Of a DNA stretch of 64,000 nt, positions 49,935 through 59,347 are shown in pieces. Location of the stretch: NCBI GenBank assembly GCA_902595555.1, contig CACJQM010000002.1, positions 186,001-250,000 of the forward strand, read 5' to 3'. This stretch comes from an uncultured Bacteroidota bacterium. Its GTDB lineage: Bacteria > Bacteroidota > Bacteroidia > Flavobacteriales > Flavobacteriaceae. Position numbers and translations under genes: made by a program. Within the stretch, counting starts at the first letter, position 1. Each line of letters opens with the position of its first letter. The notes under the pieces are model-generated. The model had not been told where the DNA came from, did no database searches, and saw only the letters and a list, made by a program, of their open reading frames with translations.

Positions 49935-51245
49935 TTAATTCCTTAAAGATTTAGTGTTCAGATTAACCTTATACATTTGATATGTTTGAATAACTGAAAC
50001 AAGATTGTTAAACCTAATTAAAGATTGAACACTATTTAATTCTCTAGTTATTGATGAGTTTAATTTTTTAAAAGATTTTTGAGTAACATAAGTTAAATTA
50101 GAAATTTGACTTACAATATTTTTTTCCATCTTTTCTATTGAATATATTAAATTATGTATTCCATCTCCAATATCTTGGAGTTTATCAGACACTTCATTTT
50201 CCCAATTTGAATTGAATATGTTTAATTTATCAAAACATTCATATATTTCATAGAATGTGATATAGTCATCCTCAACCAAAGAGGTTACCATACTTAGTGA
50301 GTGTAGTAAAAACAATTCATATACATGAATTTGGTCTTTTAATAACTCTGAATATTCCTCTAATTGAGATATTTCTGAAACATCATTAAAAGAATTGAAA
50401 ATTTTTTGAATGTTTTCTCTCTTAGTATTTAAATAATTAGAAAGTTTTACAAACTCTTGAATATGTTTTTTGTCCTCCTTGATGATTTTTTTCTGGTGTT
50501 TTTTAACAATTTTCATAAAGTCATCACCACCATCTAAAACATCAACTATTCCATTACTATCTTTATCAAAATATTTCAGTAATGGAACTCTTTTATTATC
50601 AATAGTTTTTTCCTTAAAATTTTTCAAATCATTAAAGAGTTCAGTTAATAATTTTAACTCATAATCTTTTAAAACTATATCTAATCTAGAATCAGAATTT
50701 TTTTGTTGAATTACTAATCTATTTTTTTCAGTTCCCTTAACTAAATAAATTTTGTCATTAGTAAAATAAAAATGTCTTCCACCTACATTACTGAATGTAT
50801 AGTTTTCGTTATATTTTTTTTCATATTCTTCTTGAGTATTAATTATTTCAGTATTATCAATAAAGTATTGTATATCTCTTAATTTCCATCCATATTTGTT
50901 AGTAACACCGTCTTCTTCAAATGTTACTTCTCTCAACGTCCTACTCCCCCCTCTTATATCTTTAAACAATTCTTTATAATAAGAATCATCAATAAAAATA
51001 ATTTCTATTTTGTCTGGAAACACACAGAATACAATACCACATTCTAATCCAAACCGATAAGTACATTTCTCCCAATAATTTCCACCTAAATATCCATCAT
51101 TATAAAATATTGATATTCTAAACTTCTTATTTGTCTGAAACCAACCACTAACTTTCTTTAGAATATCTTTTTCATTTAGAATCCAACTTTCATTTTTATA
51201 TTTATTGTAAATGTTTTCTAAGATTTTTAAATGGTTTTTTAACAT
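49935..51245 (-). CDS. Uncharacterised 436-aa protein with EF-hand-like loop and helical/coiled-coil C-terminal half
   Basis: Long intact ORF; FDKDSNGIVDVLD Ca-binding-like loop; no recognised enzymatic motif. Confidence 0.75.
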   Translation of the reverse strand: MLKNHLKILENIYNKYKNESWILNEKDILKKVSGWFQTNKKFRISIFYNDGYLGGNYWEKCTYRFGLECGIVFCVFPDKIEIIFIDDSYYKELFKDIRGGSRTLREVTFEEDGVTNKYGWKLRDIQYFIDNTEIINTQEEYEKKYNENYTFSNVGGRHFYFTNDKIYLVKGTEKNRLVIQQKNSDSRLDIVLKDYELKLLTELFNDLKNFKEKTIDNKRVPLLKYFDKDSNGIVDVLDGGDDFMKIVKKHQKKIIKEDKKHIQEFVKLSNYLNTKRENIQKIFNSFNDVSEISQLEEYSELLKDQIHVYELFLLHSLSMVTSLVEDDYITFYEIYECFDKLNIFNSNWENEVSDKLQDIGDGIHNLIYSIEKMEKNIVSQISNLTYVTQKSFKKLNSSITRELNSVQSLIRFNNLVSVIQTYQMYKVNLNTKSLRN

Positions 51246-51376
51246 ATTACTAAAGTAATATTTTTTAATAGAATTTATTTTGGTCCCTAAGGTACTTGAA
51301 CCATGGTTTAGGTTTAAAAACCTAATATTTTAACTAGGTTCGGAACACTAACCAAAAAGGTTCGGAATGCGAACCT
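51244..51376. repeat. Cluster of three palindromes plus inverted AGGTTCGGAA copies
   Basis: ATATTACT-aa-AGTAATAT (51244-51261), TTAGGTTT-aa-AAACCTAA (51308-51325), AGGTTCG-gaatg-CGAACCT (51358-51376); AGGTTCGGAA at 51336-51345 and 51358-51367. Confidence 0.85.
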
Positions 51377-51384
51377 AATACTAT

Positions 51385-51642
51385 TTAATAAACCGTAATA
51401 CCACCTCTATGATAAAGTTCTAGTGACTCACTTTCTTTAGGTTCAGTTCTAATTTCTTCGTATTTAATTTCACCTGTAACCTTGTTAAATATTAAACCCC
51501 TTGTATCATCTAGGTCATAGAATTCGTAAATAGGTGTAGTGTTTGTGTTTTCTCTAGTTGTGGTCCCAGTTAGTACAAATAGTAGTAAAACACCACATAT
51601 TCCAGTAAGAATCCCTGTTGTAAAGTTTTTTTGGATTTTCAT
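51385..51642 (-). CDS. Small single-TM/secreted hypothetical protein
   Basis: 85 aa, N-terminal hydrophobic segment GILTGICGVLLLFVLTG. Confidence 0.55.
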   Translation of the reverse strand: MKIQKNFTTGILTGICGVLLLFVLTGTTTRENTNTTPIYEFYDLDDTRGLIFNKVTGEIKYEEIRTEPKESESLELYHRGGITVY

Positions 51643-51706
51643 TTTTTTAAATTTTAAAGTTGATTAATTGTAATTTACAAAATTAGTATGAATGGTAGTT
51701 TTTTCA

Positions 51707-52024
51707 TCACATACAGGTATTTAAATCTTTGACATTTTTTAAACCGTTAAGTCCAGCATTTCTGATTTTTTTTAAACTCTCAGTGTCGGTCGATATATTC
51801 TTGTCAGATTCTTTGGGGTCTGGGTAAAGTTCTATTGTTTTTTCTAATGCAAAAATACAGTAGCATCTAGCTTGCTGGTTAGTTGCCTTGTTACCTGTTT
51901 TTTCTGAAGCTTCTAGATAATTTATCATACAAGACCTCATAAAATTAACCTTGTTTTCAGGTGTCCATTTTTGTGAACAAGAAACAAGTGGAATAAATAG
52001 TAATAGTAGAATGAGTTTTTTCAT
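51707..52024 (-). CDS. Small lipoprotein, hypothetical
   Basis: 105 aa, lipobox LVSCSQ. Confidence 0.6.
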   Translation of the reverse strand: MKKLILLLLFIPLVSCSQKWTPENKVNFMRSCMINYLEASEKTGNKATNQQARCYCIFALEKTIELYPDPKESDKNISTDTESLKKIRNAGLNGLKNVKDLNTCM

Positions 52025-52062
52025 TTATATAAATATAATTGAAAAAAGATAGAGTATTCAAT

Positions 52063-52596
52063 TTACATTATCGGCTCGAGTTTAATTTCAATTCTGTCGC
52101 CATCATTGGTTTCAATGCGTATTAAAAAAACATCTCCTTCAGAGCGCTGATAACTGAGACTGCGATGAGCGCCATCACTAACTCCTTTGAAGGCTAAATA
52201 TCTATCTCCCACTTCAGTTAGTTCAAATTTATGAATTCGAGAATAAGTTGCGCTTATATTTTCTGGTTCTAGCGAATTGTTAAAGATTTGTAGATTTAAT
52301 TCTAGACTGCCATTAATTTCCCTTATATGAATGATTTCAACAAATCTTGTATCTGATTCTTTTGTAGAGCGAACTAAAGCAGTAATAGTCCCAGAGCGAG
52401 GAGGTAACCATGTTTGTTCTAAGATTCCTCCATCATGCGAACCCTCTCTTTGACCTGTTAACCAATCCAGTTGATATACTGATGTAGTAGAACTTTCCTC
52501 TCCACTAACGGTACTGTTTTCTTCAATTCTTGATGCAGAGTAGTCACATGAAAAAACAAATGCCATAATAAATAAGAGTATTGATAATTTTTTCAT
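52063..52596 (-). CDS. DUF6265-like lipoprotein
   Basis: Lipobox VFSCDY; LDWLTGQREGSHDGGILEQTWLPPRSGTITALVR pattern. Confidence 0.65.
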   Translation of the reverse strand: MKKLSILLFIMAFVFSCDYSASRIEENSTVSGEESSTTSVYQLDWLTGQREGSHDGGILEQTWLPPRSGTITALVRSTKESDTRFVEIIHIREINGSLELNLQIFNNSLEPENISATYSRIHKFELTEVGDRYLAFKGVSDGAHRSLSYQRSEGDVFLIRIETNDGDRIEIKLEPIM

Positions 52597-52640
52597 ATAC
52601 TGTAAATTTATACATATTGATTAACTAAATAAACTTTCAA

Positions 52641-54017
52641 TTAGCAATCACAAATAGATGTCTTTTTGTAAAAGGGATAAATTTTAAAACCTAGCATGAA
52701 CTCAATATGATTTAGTTCATCTTTTTTAAATAACATATTGGATATATTATCAATTGAAAAATATACAGGCCCAACCCTTGATGATATCCCAAGCATGAGT
52801 TTTTTGTATTCATACAGGGTTGAGCTTAAAATCAAAGAATACGCTTTCTTTTCAACCCTCAAGCTGGAGTTCAATAAATTTGGCCTTAACAGCGCATTAT
52901 CTGCAATCTTTACTCTGTTGATTAAAGTTGTATTAAAATAAAATGAGCCCCAAAAGTTATAATCAAATTGAATGCTCATAGCTAGAGGCGTATATAGTGT
53001 GAATGAATTTTTCTTAAAAGATTTATTTCTATCACCATACACCCTTTCAGACATGCCTTTATAATTTGTTACATCACCAATATCTAGCTCTCTAGGACCT
53101 ATTATATCGTAAACATGCACTTCACTTAATTTGTTAAAACTCAAAAAACCTAAGTCTAAAACAGAAACACCTAACTTATACAAATAGGAGTGATTGTCTT
53201 TCACATCGCCTTTTTTCTTGTAAATACTATAACCCAAATCCAATCCAAATCCAACCCCTCTTTTTATAAAAGGATTGTCAGCATTGCCAACAAAATACCT
53301 TGACTCCGATCTAAAGTCATTAAAAAACAACATCGTTTCTACATCCTTATAAATCATTTTTGTTGGGCTTTCTTGTTGAAAGTGAGTAGAATTATAAGAG
53401 ATATTAGTTTTGAAATTTAACCCGAACGACTCTTTAAAAGAGTTGCTGTTTTCAGTTGTAAAAGAATAATTTAATTTGATTTCAGTCCAATTTGCTGCAT
53501 TAAGTATTGAATTAGTTTGATCAAATAAAATTTCATTTCCAAAATTTTCTTTTCTAAAATTATCGTAGTTATATCCAGAATTAAGTGCCAAACTAGAAAT
53601 GTGTAATCTTTGGCTAATACCTAATCCATATGTAAATATTTTTGAGGGTTTATAAACTTTAAAAATATATGAAGGACCATTAAATTGAACAGATGATAAA
53701 ATTGAATATGGCTTATTGCTTTTATTTAGATTAATTGTTAAATCATCTACAGCTTCATCTTTAAACGGGTTAGTAACTTTTATATCTGAAAAAACATCTT
53801 CCAAATCTAAATAAGATGAATTTTTTATAAAACCATAGTCAGTTTCGAATTGAAGGTCAATACCAAAAAGATTTATTTCTTGATCAATTGGGGAGTTTAA
53901 AAAAGATGTAGGGTTAATGCTTATACCATTAAAGCCCGAATACCTTTCAGAAACAATTCCAATATGCGACTGAGAATAACATGAAAAGGCAATAAAAAGG
54001 ATTAAAACTCTTAACAT
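52641..54017 (-). CDS. DUF5723 family outer-membrane-like protein
   Basis: Signal peptide, GFNGISINPTSFLNSPIDQEINLFGID, beta-rich. Confidence 0.7.
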   Translation of the reverse strand: MLRVLILFIAFSCYSQSHIGIVSERYSGFNGISINPTSFLNSPIDQEINLFGIDLQFETDYGFIKNSSYLDLEDVFSDIKVTNPFKDEAVDDLTINLNKSNKPYSILSSVQFNGPSYIFKVYKPSKIFTYGLGISQRLHISSLALNSGYNYDNFRKENFGNEILFDQTNSILNAANWTEIKLNYSFTTENSNSFKESFGLNFKTNISYNSTHFQQESPTKMIYKDVETMLFFNDFRSESRYFVGNADNPFIKRGVGFGLDLGYSIYKKKGDVKDNHSYLYKLGVSVLDLGFLSFNKLSEVHVYDIIGPRELDIGDVTNYKGMSERVYGDRNKSFKKNSFTLYTPLAMSIQFDYNFWGSFYFNTTLINRVKIADNALLRPNLLNSSLRVEKKAYSLILSSTLYEYKKLMLGISSRVGPVYFSIDNISNMLFKKDELNHIEFMLGFKIYPFYKKTSICDC

Positions 54018-54076
54018 GTATTAATTTAAAATATTATTCAATAAATTATAACTTTACGCAAATAAAGGAATAAACT

Positions 54077-56227
54077 ATGAAAAAACTTATATTAATTTCA
54101 GGATTAATTCTAATGATTTCCTGTCAAGAAAAATCTAAATTAGACCCTAATGTCAATCCTTTTTTCCAGGATTGGACTACGCCCTATGAAGTTCCCCCAT
54201 TTATGGATATTAAGAACGAGGATTATATGCCCGCTTTTAAAAAGGGGATGGAAGAAAATCTTGCAGAGATAGAAGTTATCATAAAAAATGCTGAAGCCCC
54301 AACTTTTGCTAATACAATTGAAGAGCTAGAAAGAACTGGTAAATTATTAAGCAAGGTTCAACGTGTATTTTCAAATTTAGCTAGCTCTAATACCAACCCT
54401 AAATTACAAGAGTTGCAAAGGGAGTTAAGCCCAATGCTTTCTGCTCATTATGATAAAATTGTACTTAACGAAGACTTGTTCAACAGAGTTGAAGAAATAT
54501 GGAATAATAGAGAAAATACAGATTTAACCAAAGAACAGCAAAAGCTTTTGAAAGACACTAGAAAACAGTTTGTCAGAAGTGGAGCCTTATTAAATGATTC
54601 ACAGAAAAAGCAAATTACTGAGATAAATTCAAAGCTTTCTGAGCTATCAACTGAGTTTGGACAAAATCTACTTGCTGAAACAAATGGATTTGAATTAATT
54701 TTAAACAAATCAGATTTAGATGGTTTATCAGATGCTGTGGTCTCCGCAGCTTCAGAAGCAGCATCACAAAAAATGGATCAAGCTGAATCTGAAGAGGAAA
54801 AAGAAAAATACAAAGATAAATATGTGTTCACACCTCATCGTACAAGCATGTACCCTTTTTTGACAGAGTCAACAAGAAGAGATTTAAGAGAGGAACTGTA
54901 CAACTCTTATGTAATGAGAGGTGATAATGGCAATGAAACTGACAATAATGATATTGCTGCTCAAATGGCTAAACTAAGAGCTGAAAGAGCAAATATTATG
55001 GGGCATAAAACTCATGCAGACTTTATTTTAGAGGAGAATATGCTTAAGACACCGGATGAAGTTTATGATTTATTAATTCAGCTTTGGAAACCTGCTTTAA
55101 AAAGAGCTAAGGTTGAGGTTGCTGATATGCAGGCTGTTGCTGATTTAGAAGGCAAGGATTTTAAAATAGCTGCTTGGGATTGGTGGCACTATTCTGAAAA
55201 AGTTAGAAAGGAAAAGTATGATTTAGATGAAGCAGCTATAAGGCCATACTTGTCTTTAGACAATGTAATTCAAGGTGTTTTTAACACTACCAATAAATTA
55301 TGGGGCTTAAACTTTAGAGAGATTTTTGATATTGATTCATATCATCCTGACGCTCGTATATGGGAAGTGACAGATAAAGATGGCAGCCACTTAGCCATTT
55401 TTATTGGAGATTATTTTACTAGATCGAACAAACGAGGTGGAGCATGGATGAGCAGCTTTAAAGGTCAATCAAATTTGGATGGAAGACAACGACCAATAGT
55501 TGTAAATGTGTGTAATTTCCCAGCTCCTGTTGGTGATAATCCATCGCTATTAAGTTTTGAAAATGCTATTACTTTATTTCATGAATTTGGCCATGCGATG
55601 CATGGTATTTTAACAGATGTCACTTATGGAAGCATGGCAGGTACATCCGGCCCAAGAGATTTTATTGAACTACCATCACAATTGTTAGAGCATTGGGTGA
55701 GTGAACCTGAAGTTTTAAAATCATTTGCCACACATTATGAAACAGGTGAAACAATCCCTGATGAACTAATTGAGAAGCTATTAAAAGCTGGTAAGTTTAA
55801 CCAAGGATTTATCAATACAGAGTACCTGGCGGCATCGTTACTAGATATGGATTGGCACACTATGTCCGAAGTTGATGCTCAAAAAATTTCAAATAATTTT
55901 GAAAAAAATTCTATGAATAAAATAGGCTTAATTGATGAAATAGCCCCTAGATACAGAAGCACATATTTTGCTCACATTTTTTCTGGTGGATACTCATCTG
56001 GATATTATAGCTATGTTCATGCAGCTGTTCTTGATTCCGATGCTTTTGAAGCATTTAAGGAAGTTGGGAATGTTTTTGACCCTGAACTCTCATCAAAACT
56101 TAGAAAAGAAATTTATGAAAAAGGATCAACGGAGGAAGCTATGGATCTATATGTAAACTTTAGAGGTCGTAAGCCAATTATAGAACCCTTATTGAAAATT
56201 AGAGGTTTGGACGGCTCGTCTGATTAG
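54077..56227 (+). CDS. M3 family metallopeptidase (dipeptidyl carboxypeptidase-like), lipoprotein
   Basis: LFHEFGHAMHGILTD (HExGH), lipobox MISCQE, NPFFQDWTTPYEVPPF. Confidence 0.94.
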   Translation: MKKLILISGLILMISCQEKSKLDPNVNPFFQDWTTPYEVPPFMDIKNEDYMPAFKKGMEENLAEIEVIIKNAEAPTFANTIEELERTGKLLSKVQRVFSNLASSNTNPKLQELQRELSPMLSAHYDKIVLNEDLFNRVEEIWNNRENTDLTKEQQKLLKDTRKQFVRSGALLNDSQKKQITEINSKLSELSTEFGQNLLAETNGFELILNKSDLDGLSDAVVSAASEAASQKMDQAESEEEKEKYKDKYVFTPHRTSMYPFLTESTRRDLREELYNSYVMRGDNGNETDNNDIAAQMAKLRAERANIMGHKTHADFILEENMLKTPDEVYDLLIQLWKPALKRAKVEVADMQAVADLEGKDFKIAAWDWWHYSEKVRKEKYDLDEAAIRPYLSLDNVIQGVFNTTNKLWGLNFREIFDIDSYHPDARIWEVTDKDGSHLAIFIGDYFTRSNKRGGAWMSSFKGQSNLDGRQRPIVVNVCNFPAPVGDNPSLLSFENAITLFHEFGHAMHGILTDVTYGSMAGTSGPRDFIELPSQLLEHWVSEPEVLKSFATHYETGETIPDELIEKLLKAGKFNQGFINTEYLAASLLDMDWHTMSEVDAQKISNNFEKNSMNKIGLIDEIAPRYRSTYFAHIFSGGYSSGYYSYVHAAVLDSDAFEAFKEVGNVFDPELSSKLRKEIYEKGSTEEAMDLYVNFRGRKPIIEPLLKIRGLDGSSD

Positions 56228-56238
56228 CAATAGTATTT

Positions 56239-56985
56239 ATGGGTTTAGCCAAGAAAATCCTCTTTTTTGGGTTGTTTTTTATAAGCTTTTCATCATATTC
56301 TCACAACCCTGAAAAACTTGTTATTTCTGAGATTGAGCGTGGACAACTGAATTTCGAAAATGAGACGATAGCCGCTGAATATGGAGCAGCACTTAAAAGA
56401 CAAAGAATTCGAAGACTTTCTGCGATGTCTTGGTCTAAGAAGATGTATATTTTTATAAAAGCTGGTTTTGAGCATATTATACCTGAAGGCATTGATCACA
56501 TACTTTTTGTATTGGGACTGTTTTTTTCTACTCTAAAACTCCGATCTTTAATATTACAAGTAACCGCATTTACTTTTGCTCATAGTATTACATTAGCTCT
56601 AGCCGCTCTAGGTTTTGTCAAACTACAATTATCCGTTGTAGAACCATTGATATTTTTATCAATTGTTTGGGTTGCAGTCGAAAATACACTCTTTGAGAAA
56701 ACTACTAAATGGAGACCATTTGTTGTTTTTAGTTTTGGACTTCTTCATGGTCTTGGATTTGCGACTTTACTAACTCAGTATGGATTACCAAAAGACAATT
56801 TTATTTCTTTGCTGCTAGCATTTAATGTTGGAGTTGAATTTGGTCAATTATCAGTTTTATTAATGGCCTTTATTTTAGTTCGTATCATTTTTATGAAAAC
56901 TAAATATAAAAACCAATTGAAAATTCCAGCTTCAGTTTTAATTGGTTTAACTGGCCTCTATTGGTTTATTGAAAGTCTTATTTGA
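56239..56985 (+). CDS. HupE/UreJ family membrane protein
   Basis: IIPEGIDHILFVLGLFF, TAFTFAHSITLALAALGF, FGLLHGLGFA. Confidence 0.88.
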   Translation: MGLAKKILFFGLFFISFSSYSHNPEKLVISEIERGQLNFENETIAAEYGAALKRQRIRRLSAMSWSKKMYIFIKAGFEHIIPEGIDHILFVLGLFFSTLKLRSLILQVTAFTFAHSITLALAALGFVKLQLSVVEPLIFLSIVWVAVENTLFEKTTKWRPFVVFSFGLLHGLGFATLLTQYGLPKDNFISLLLAFNVGVEFGQLSVLLMAFILVRIIFMKTKYKNQLKIPASVLIGLTGLYWFIESLI

Positions 56986-57054
56986 TACTGTAAAAATTAT
57001 TCATTAATACATTCTTTTTTCTTTTGGCACCTTATTTGTAAATGTTAGAGAACT

Positions 57055-58014
57055 ATGAAAAATTTAAAAATAATATTTACCCTAAGTCTTTTAGTATTCA
57101 TGTATGCATGTTCACCAAGTGACGAGGAAATTGATAATTCACCTATTACAATATATGATCGTATTGAAGCGAGTCCAAACTATAGTATTTTAAATTATGC
57201 TTTACAAAAAACCGGGCTCTCAGGTGTTCTTGACGGAACAGATGTGTACACATTATTTGCCCCATCTGATATGGTAATGTCTAGTTTTCTAAATGAAAAT
57301 GGATTTTCATCAGTTGATGATGTGCCTGTTGAAGTTTTAAAAAATATTTTATTAAATCATGTTGTAGCTGAACAGCTAAGATACAGCAGGTTTAAAACTG
57401 GATATAAAAATACTGCAGCTGTGAGTGAGGCAAATGGCAAGCCATTATCTATTCATATTGAACAAATAAATATGAGAGTAACTATAAACGGTGAGTCTAG
57501 GATTACTAGAGGGAATATTATGGCATCAAATGGTATAATTCATGTAATAAACAAAGTAATTCCTTTACCATCTCTTGTAACATTTGTAAAAGCGGATCAA
57601 AACTTAGGAGGTTTATTTCAGGCATTAACAAGAAGCGATTTAACAACTGATTTTGTGTCAATTTTAAGCACAGCGCCAAGTAAATCACCAGCTCCATTCA
57701 CTGTTTTTGCACCTACATCGCAAGCTTTTACCGACCTTCTTGCTGAGCTAGGCATCCAAAGGTTAACATCTATTGACGAGCCAACTTTAAGCTCAACTTT
57801 AACATATCACGTAATAGCTGAAACTAATGCTCTCTCAACAGATCTTTCAGATAATTTACAGTTAAACACTTTGGGAGGCCCAGTTACTGCTAATGTTACT
57901 GGAGGAGCAACAATTACAGATGGTAATAATAGAGTAAGTAAAATAGTTCAAGTTGATATTCAAGCAAATAATGGAGTAATTCATCTAATTGATAAAGTTA
58001 TTTTACCCAATTAA
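57055..58014 (+). CDS. Fasciclin domain lipoprotein (two FAS1 domains)
   Basis: YTLFAPSDMVMSSFL, LLNHVV, NGIIHVINKVIPLP and FTVFAPTSQAFTDLL, TYHVI, NGVIHLIDKVILPN. Confidence 0.93.
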   Translation: MKNLKIIFTLSLLVFMYACSPSDEEIDNSPITIYDRIEASPNYSILNYALQKTGLSGVLDGTDVYTLFAPSDMVMSSFLNENGFSSVDDVPVEVLKNILLNHVVAEQLRYSRFKTGYKNTAAVSEANGKPLSIHIEQINMRVTINGESRITRGNIMASNGIIHVINKVIPLPSLVTFVKADQNLGGLFQALTRSDLTTDFVSILSTAPSKSPAPFTVFAPTSQAFTDLLAELGIQRLTSIDEPTLSSTLTYHVIAETNALSTDLSDNLQLNTLGGPVTANVTGGATITDGNNRVSKIVQVDIQANNGVIHLIDKVILPN

Positions 58015-58038
58015 AATTTTAATTATTTAGTTAACAAC

Positions 58039-58074
58039 AAAAAAGGGAATGGTATTTTAACCATTCCCTTTTTT
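58039..58074 (+). terminator. Rho-independent terminator
   Basis: AAAAAAGGGAATGGT-attttA-ACCATTCCCTTTTTT. Confidence 0.92.
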
Positions 58075-58108
58075 CGTTAAATTTAATATTAAATCCAAAA
58101 CTTGAAAA

Positions 58109-59347
58109 ATGAAAAAAATTACCATAATTCTTTCTTTATTTTTAATAATAAGCTGTCAAGACCAACCTGAAAACAAAAATCCAATAGCAAAATTTCAACA
58201 AAATTTAGTTGATCAGGGTATAACGGGTTCAAATGTAACTCAGGTATTTCAAGACGGAAAAGTAATCTATAGCAATATTGTTAATTCTGGAGCTTTAGGA
58301 GATAAAGACATAAATGATAACACAATATTTCCAATATGGTCCATGTCTAAAACAGTGACAACTGTTGCAATGATGATTCTGCTAGACGAGGGAAAGTATG
58401 ATTTAAATGATAATGTAGCAGATTACTTGCCAGAATACGAAAATATTAATTGTAAAGGTCCTGATGGAGTATATCCATGTGAAAAAAAATTAAAAATAAT
58501 TCATTTACTAACACACAGATCAGGTTATACATACTATGCCAATAGTGGAGCAAACTGGGTATCAACTCTTCATACGGATTTGTATCCTGCTTATACCAAT
58601 ACAGTCAGATTTGATAATCTGGATGATTATTCAAAAGCAGTGGCAAAAATACCTTTAGATTTTGAGCCAGGGCTTATGTATACTTATGGACTTAATCAGG
58701 CTATTTTGGGTCGATTAATTGAGGTCATCAGCGATCAAAGTTTTTATTCTTTTTTAAAAGATAAAATCTTTGATAAATTAGGAATGGACGACACAAAATT
58801 TCATTTAACAACAAATGATAGAGAAAGATTTCAACCTCTAAGGGTTAATATAAAAGCTAATACAGCTTTTAATAATTCCGATTTTCATTTGGAAGGATAC
58901 ACAGCCGCTTTGGATGGATACACTTACAATGAGAACAACAAGGCTCATTTTGGTGGTGAAGGCCTAGTCTCAACTATGTCAGATTTTGCAAAATTCTGTG
59001 AAATGCTTGTTAACAACGGAGTTTACAAAGATCAACGTATTATTTCTAAGGATGGTATTGAGATAATGACTGCTAAATACTCAAATGGATATCCTGATCC
59101 TAGTGAACCAAATGTTTTCCCATTGGAAGGCTATGCGTATGGATTTACATTTAATGTCTTAGAAGACAGTGACGCATGGGGGTCAGGAGCACCAAGCGGA
59201 ATATATGGCTGGTCTGGCTATCACAACACTTGGTTTTGGATTGACCCTACTAATAAATTGTATGCATTATTTATGTCAAATTCAATTGAGCCAGATTTTA
59301 GTATTTTGAAAAATTTTCAAACAGCAACTTATAATTTTATAAAATGA
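58109..59347 (+). CDS. Serine hydrolase (class C beta-lactamase-like), lipoprotein
   Basis: WSMSKTVTTVAMMIL (SxxK), YTYGLNQAILGRLIE (YxN-like), FGGEGLVSTMSDFAKF. Confidence 0.9.
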   Translation: MKKITIILSLFLIISCQDQPENKNPIAKFQQNLVDQGITGSNVTQVFQDGKVIYSNIVNSGALGDKDINDNTIFPIWSMSKTVTTVAMMILLDEGKYDLNDNVADYLPEYENINCKGPDGVYPCEKKLKIIHLLTHRSGYTYYANSGANWVSTLHTDLYPAYTNTVRFDNLDDYSKAVAKIPLDFEPGLMYTYGLNQAILGRLIEVISDQSFYSFLKDKIFDKLGMDDTKFHLTTNDRERFQPLRVNIKANTAFNNSDFHLEGYTAALDGYTYNENNKAHFGGEGLVSTMSDFAKFCEMLVNNGVYKDQRIISKDGIEIMTAKYSNGYPDPSEPNVFPLEGYAYGFTFNVLEDSDAWGSGAPSGIYGWSGYHNTWFWIDPTNKLYALFMSNSIEPDFSILKNFQTATYNFIK

